A DNA stretch of 64,000 bases. Source: Colius striatus (Eukaryota > Chordata > Aves > Coliiformes > Coliidae). The stretch's first letter is position 1. Every line of letters begins with the position of its first letter. Of this stretch, positions 62,481 to 64,000 are shown piece after piece. Made by a program: the position numbers and the translations under genes. The stretch spans positions 20,635,501 through 20,699,500 of the forward strand of contig NC_084764.1 of the NCBI RefSeq assembly GCF_028858725.1, given 5' to 3'. Under the pieces are notes generated by a model. It did not search any database and had not been told where the DNA came from. It saw nothing but the letters and a program-made list of their open reading frames with translations.

Positions 62481-62690
62481 AGGTCAACATTATCCAGACA
62501 TTCATCATCTGTGTACTGCTTTTCCTAGTTTTATATTGCCTCCTTATTTACAATTGGTTTCTAGAGTTTCTCATACTTTAGACAGAAGAGGTCACAATAT
62601 CTTATATACAGCAGAGGACACAGACAATAAGGAGGAAGAACCAATATGTTCAAAATATATTTATTTGAAGGATCAAGCTGAAAGGGAAAG
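62481..62690 (+). CDS. TTC6: TTC6-like coding exon E
   Basis: A 210-nt exon with a strong acceptor, TTTTCCTTCCAG, and the donor AAAG then GTATGA. It enters in phase 2, completing AA+A as Lys, and encodes GQHYPDIHHLCTAFPSF, PPYLQLVSRVSHTLDRRGH and EEEPICSKYIYLKDQAERE. It leaves in phase 2. Compared with the earlier exons it is rich in Tyr, His and Leu and looks folded and conserved. The gene continues to the right of the window. Confidence 0.78.
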
Positions 62691-64000
62691 GTATGAACTT
62701 ATATGTTTTCAGAGCTACTATGATTTAATTAATTTTGTAAGTTAAAGGATTATGTGTTGAGAAACAACTCCCATGGTGTGTCAGTATTTAGTAGTTTGAA
62801 AGAAGTGCCAAAGATTTTTTTTAAAATTCCCTTATTTTATAGATATGTTTTAAAATAATTAGAACAAGGGTACTAAAAGTATTTTATTTTGCTTAGAATG
62901 CAAAATGCATTGGTTATAAATAAGTTATAAATACATGAATTTTTATACTTCATTCTACTCACATGAGCAGTCCCATTGGAATAACAAGAAATACTGAGCA
63001 AATAGACTAGGCTTTCTGTGAATGTAAAATTCTGCAATAGTAAAAGGTTTAAAGTGCACACCCATTAGCCCTTTATCACAGAGACAATCTTGCCTCAATC
63101 CTGATTCTACAAGCAGTTAGAAACAAGCATAACTTTAAGTAATTGAGTATAGTTCTGTCGAGCTCAACACATGCACAAAGTTAAGCATAGACAGAACTAG
63201 AATGTAGATAAACTTGTAGTCTAAAGTATTAATTGCAGATGTAAAAGGTATTCATGTGATAATAGAAGAATTCTGCATCTTTAATGAATGACGAGCTTAA
63301 GTAGAACAAAACGCATAATAGTTAATTTTCCTGAGATTGATGCAGCATGTTGAAATATTCATTAAAAAATTATTCTATAAGTAGTAACGAGGAGAGGTAA
63401 ATGAGTTTTGGAATAAGTATACTCAGTTTTATCATGTTTTTATATTATCAATTTGTGTATTTGATGGTAGTGAACTTGTAAATCTGTTTAATTTTGACAT
63501 GTTTTGCACTAAAATGATGTGCATATGAATGAATATGAAACATTTTTTATTGCTTATTACTTTGGTTACGTTTTTGATTTTTGTGCCTTGTTTATAGAAT
63601 AATGTAAAAAAAAATCAGAGTTGAAGTTTTAATACTCTTGATGGTATTCAGACTGGCAGATTGTTTCTTATAGTTTCTGTTTATCACCAGCTCCAGAAAT
63701 ATAAAATTATTCTCATTAAGTCTGTAGTGACCTAAACGGTAATAGAATGGTAAATAAGGATAAGGCTAGGTCAGTTTTACAGAGCAATTTGTGTAGCTCG
63801 TTAACTTAGGCTTACTTGAAAAACGTGTGTTTTAGTGGAGCCAAATGCAAGGTCACAAGGATAAGAATAGGGAATTAGGACCATCCATTGTAGGAGGGGA
63901 GATTGTATCCTGAAAAGCAGTAACTCTGAAAGGAGCTTTATGGTCCTGAAAGATAAGCAGCAGAAGATGGCTGTTTAATACTCTCTGAACTTTTAATTAA
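62691..64000 (+). other. TTC6: TTC6-like intron after exon E, cut by the window end
   Basis: AT-rich intron sequence running off the right edge. No exon or repeat was recognised. Confidence 0.55.

Overview
The window is vertebrate nuclear DNA, almost certainly from a bird. The gene density is low and the coding signal is split into spliced exons. One encoded protein is an unmistakable FOXA1. The interspersed repeats are CR1 LINE fragments with the avian-type 3' tail (CCATTCTATGATTCTATGA) and a solo LTR. Gene order also fits the amniote MIPOL1-FOXA1-TTC6 block: FOXA1 lies on the minus strand and a gene read here as TTC6 starts about 12 kb away on the plus strand. The species cannot be named from the sequence. 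No rRNA, tRNA, CRISPR or prokaryote-like feature was seen.

Layout. Positions 1-15,000 are AT-rich non-coding DNA downstream of FOXA1, with a 19-unit GGGAA microsatellite at 8,336-8,430 and a pair of palindromes near 11,720-11,850. A CpG island lies at 15,000-15,700. A 5'-truncated CR1 (16,695-18,543) is split by a 468-bp antisense solo LTR. From about 21,300 to 38,800 the sequence turns GC-rich, with a chain of CpG islands around FOXA1. FOXA1 has a long 3'UTR (about 28,595-29,943), a large coding exon 2 (29,944-31,206), intron 1 (31,207-33,624) and a short coding exon 1 (33,625-33,696). From 38,800 to 45,850 the sequence is AT-rich intergenic DNA with possible conserved non-coding blocks. A CpG-island promoter at 45,860-46,320 opens the plus-strand gene. 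Its 5'UTR exons and five coding exons (47,046-47,855 or slightly longer, 53,905-53,973, 54,784-54,873, 59,351-59,481, 62,481-62,690) run off the right end.

How the parts relate. FOXA1 is a pioneer transcription factor of endoderm and hormone-responsive epithelia. Genes like it commonly sit in a CpG-island-rich regulatory domain flanked by bystander genes, here TTC6 and, outside the window, presumably MIPOL1. The most interesting signals are four. First, two back-to-back TATA boxes in FOXA1 intron 1 would give a transcript whose first AUG is Met34, matching the start of the known shorter human isoform. Second, a near-perfect 19-bp hairpin followed by a U-rich tract lies in the FOXA1 3'UTR. Third, a symmetric RFX X-box lies in the TTC6 promoter island. 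Fourth, the TTC6 N-terminal exon chain can be reconstructed with consistent phases except at one junction. I found no clear candidate for a wholly new biological system.
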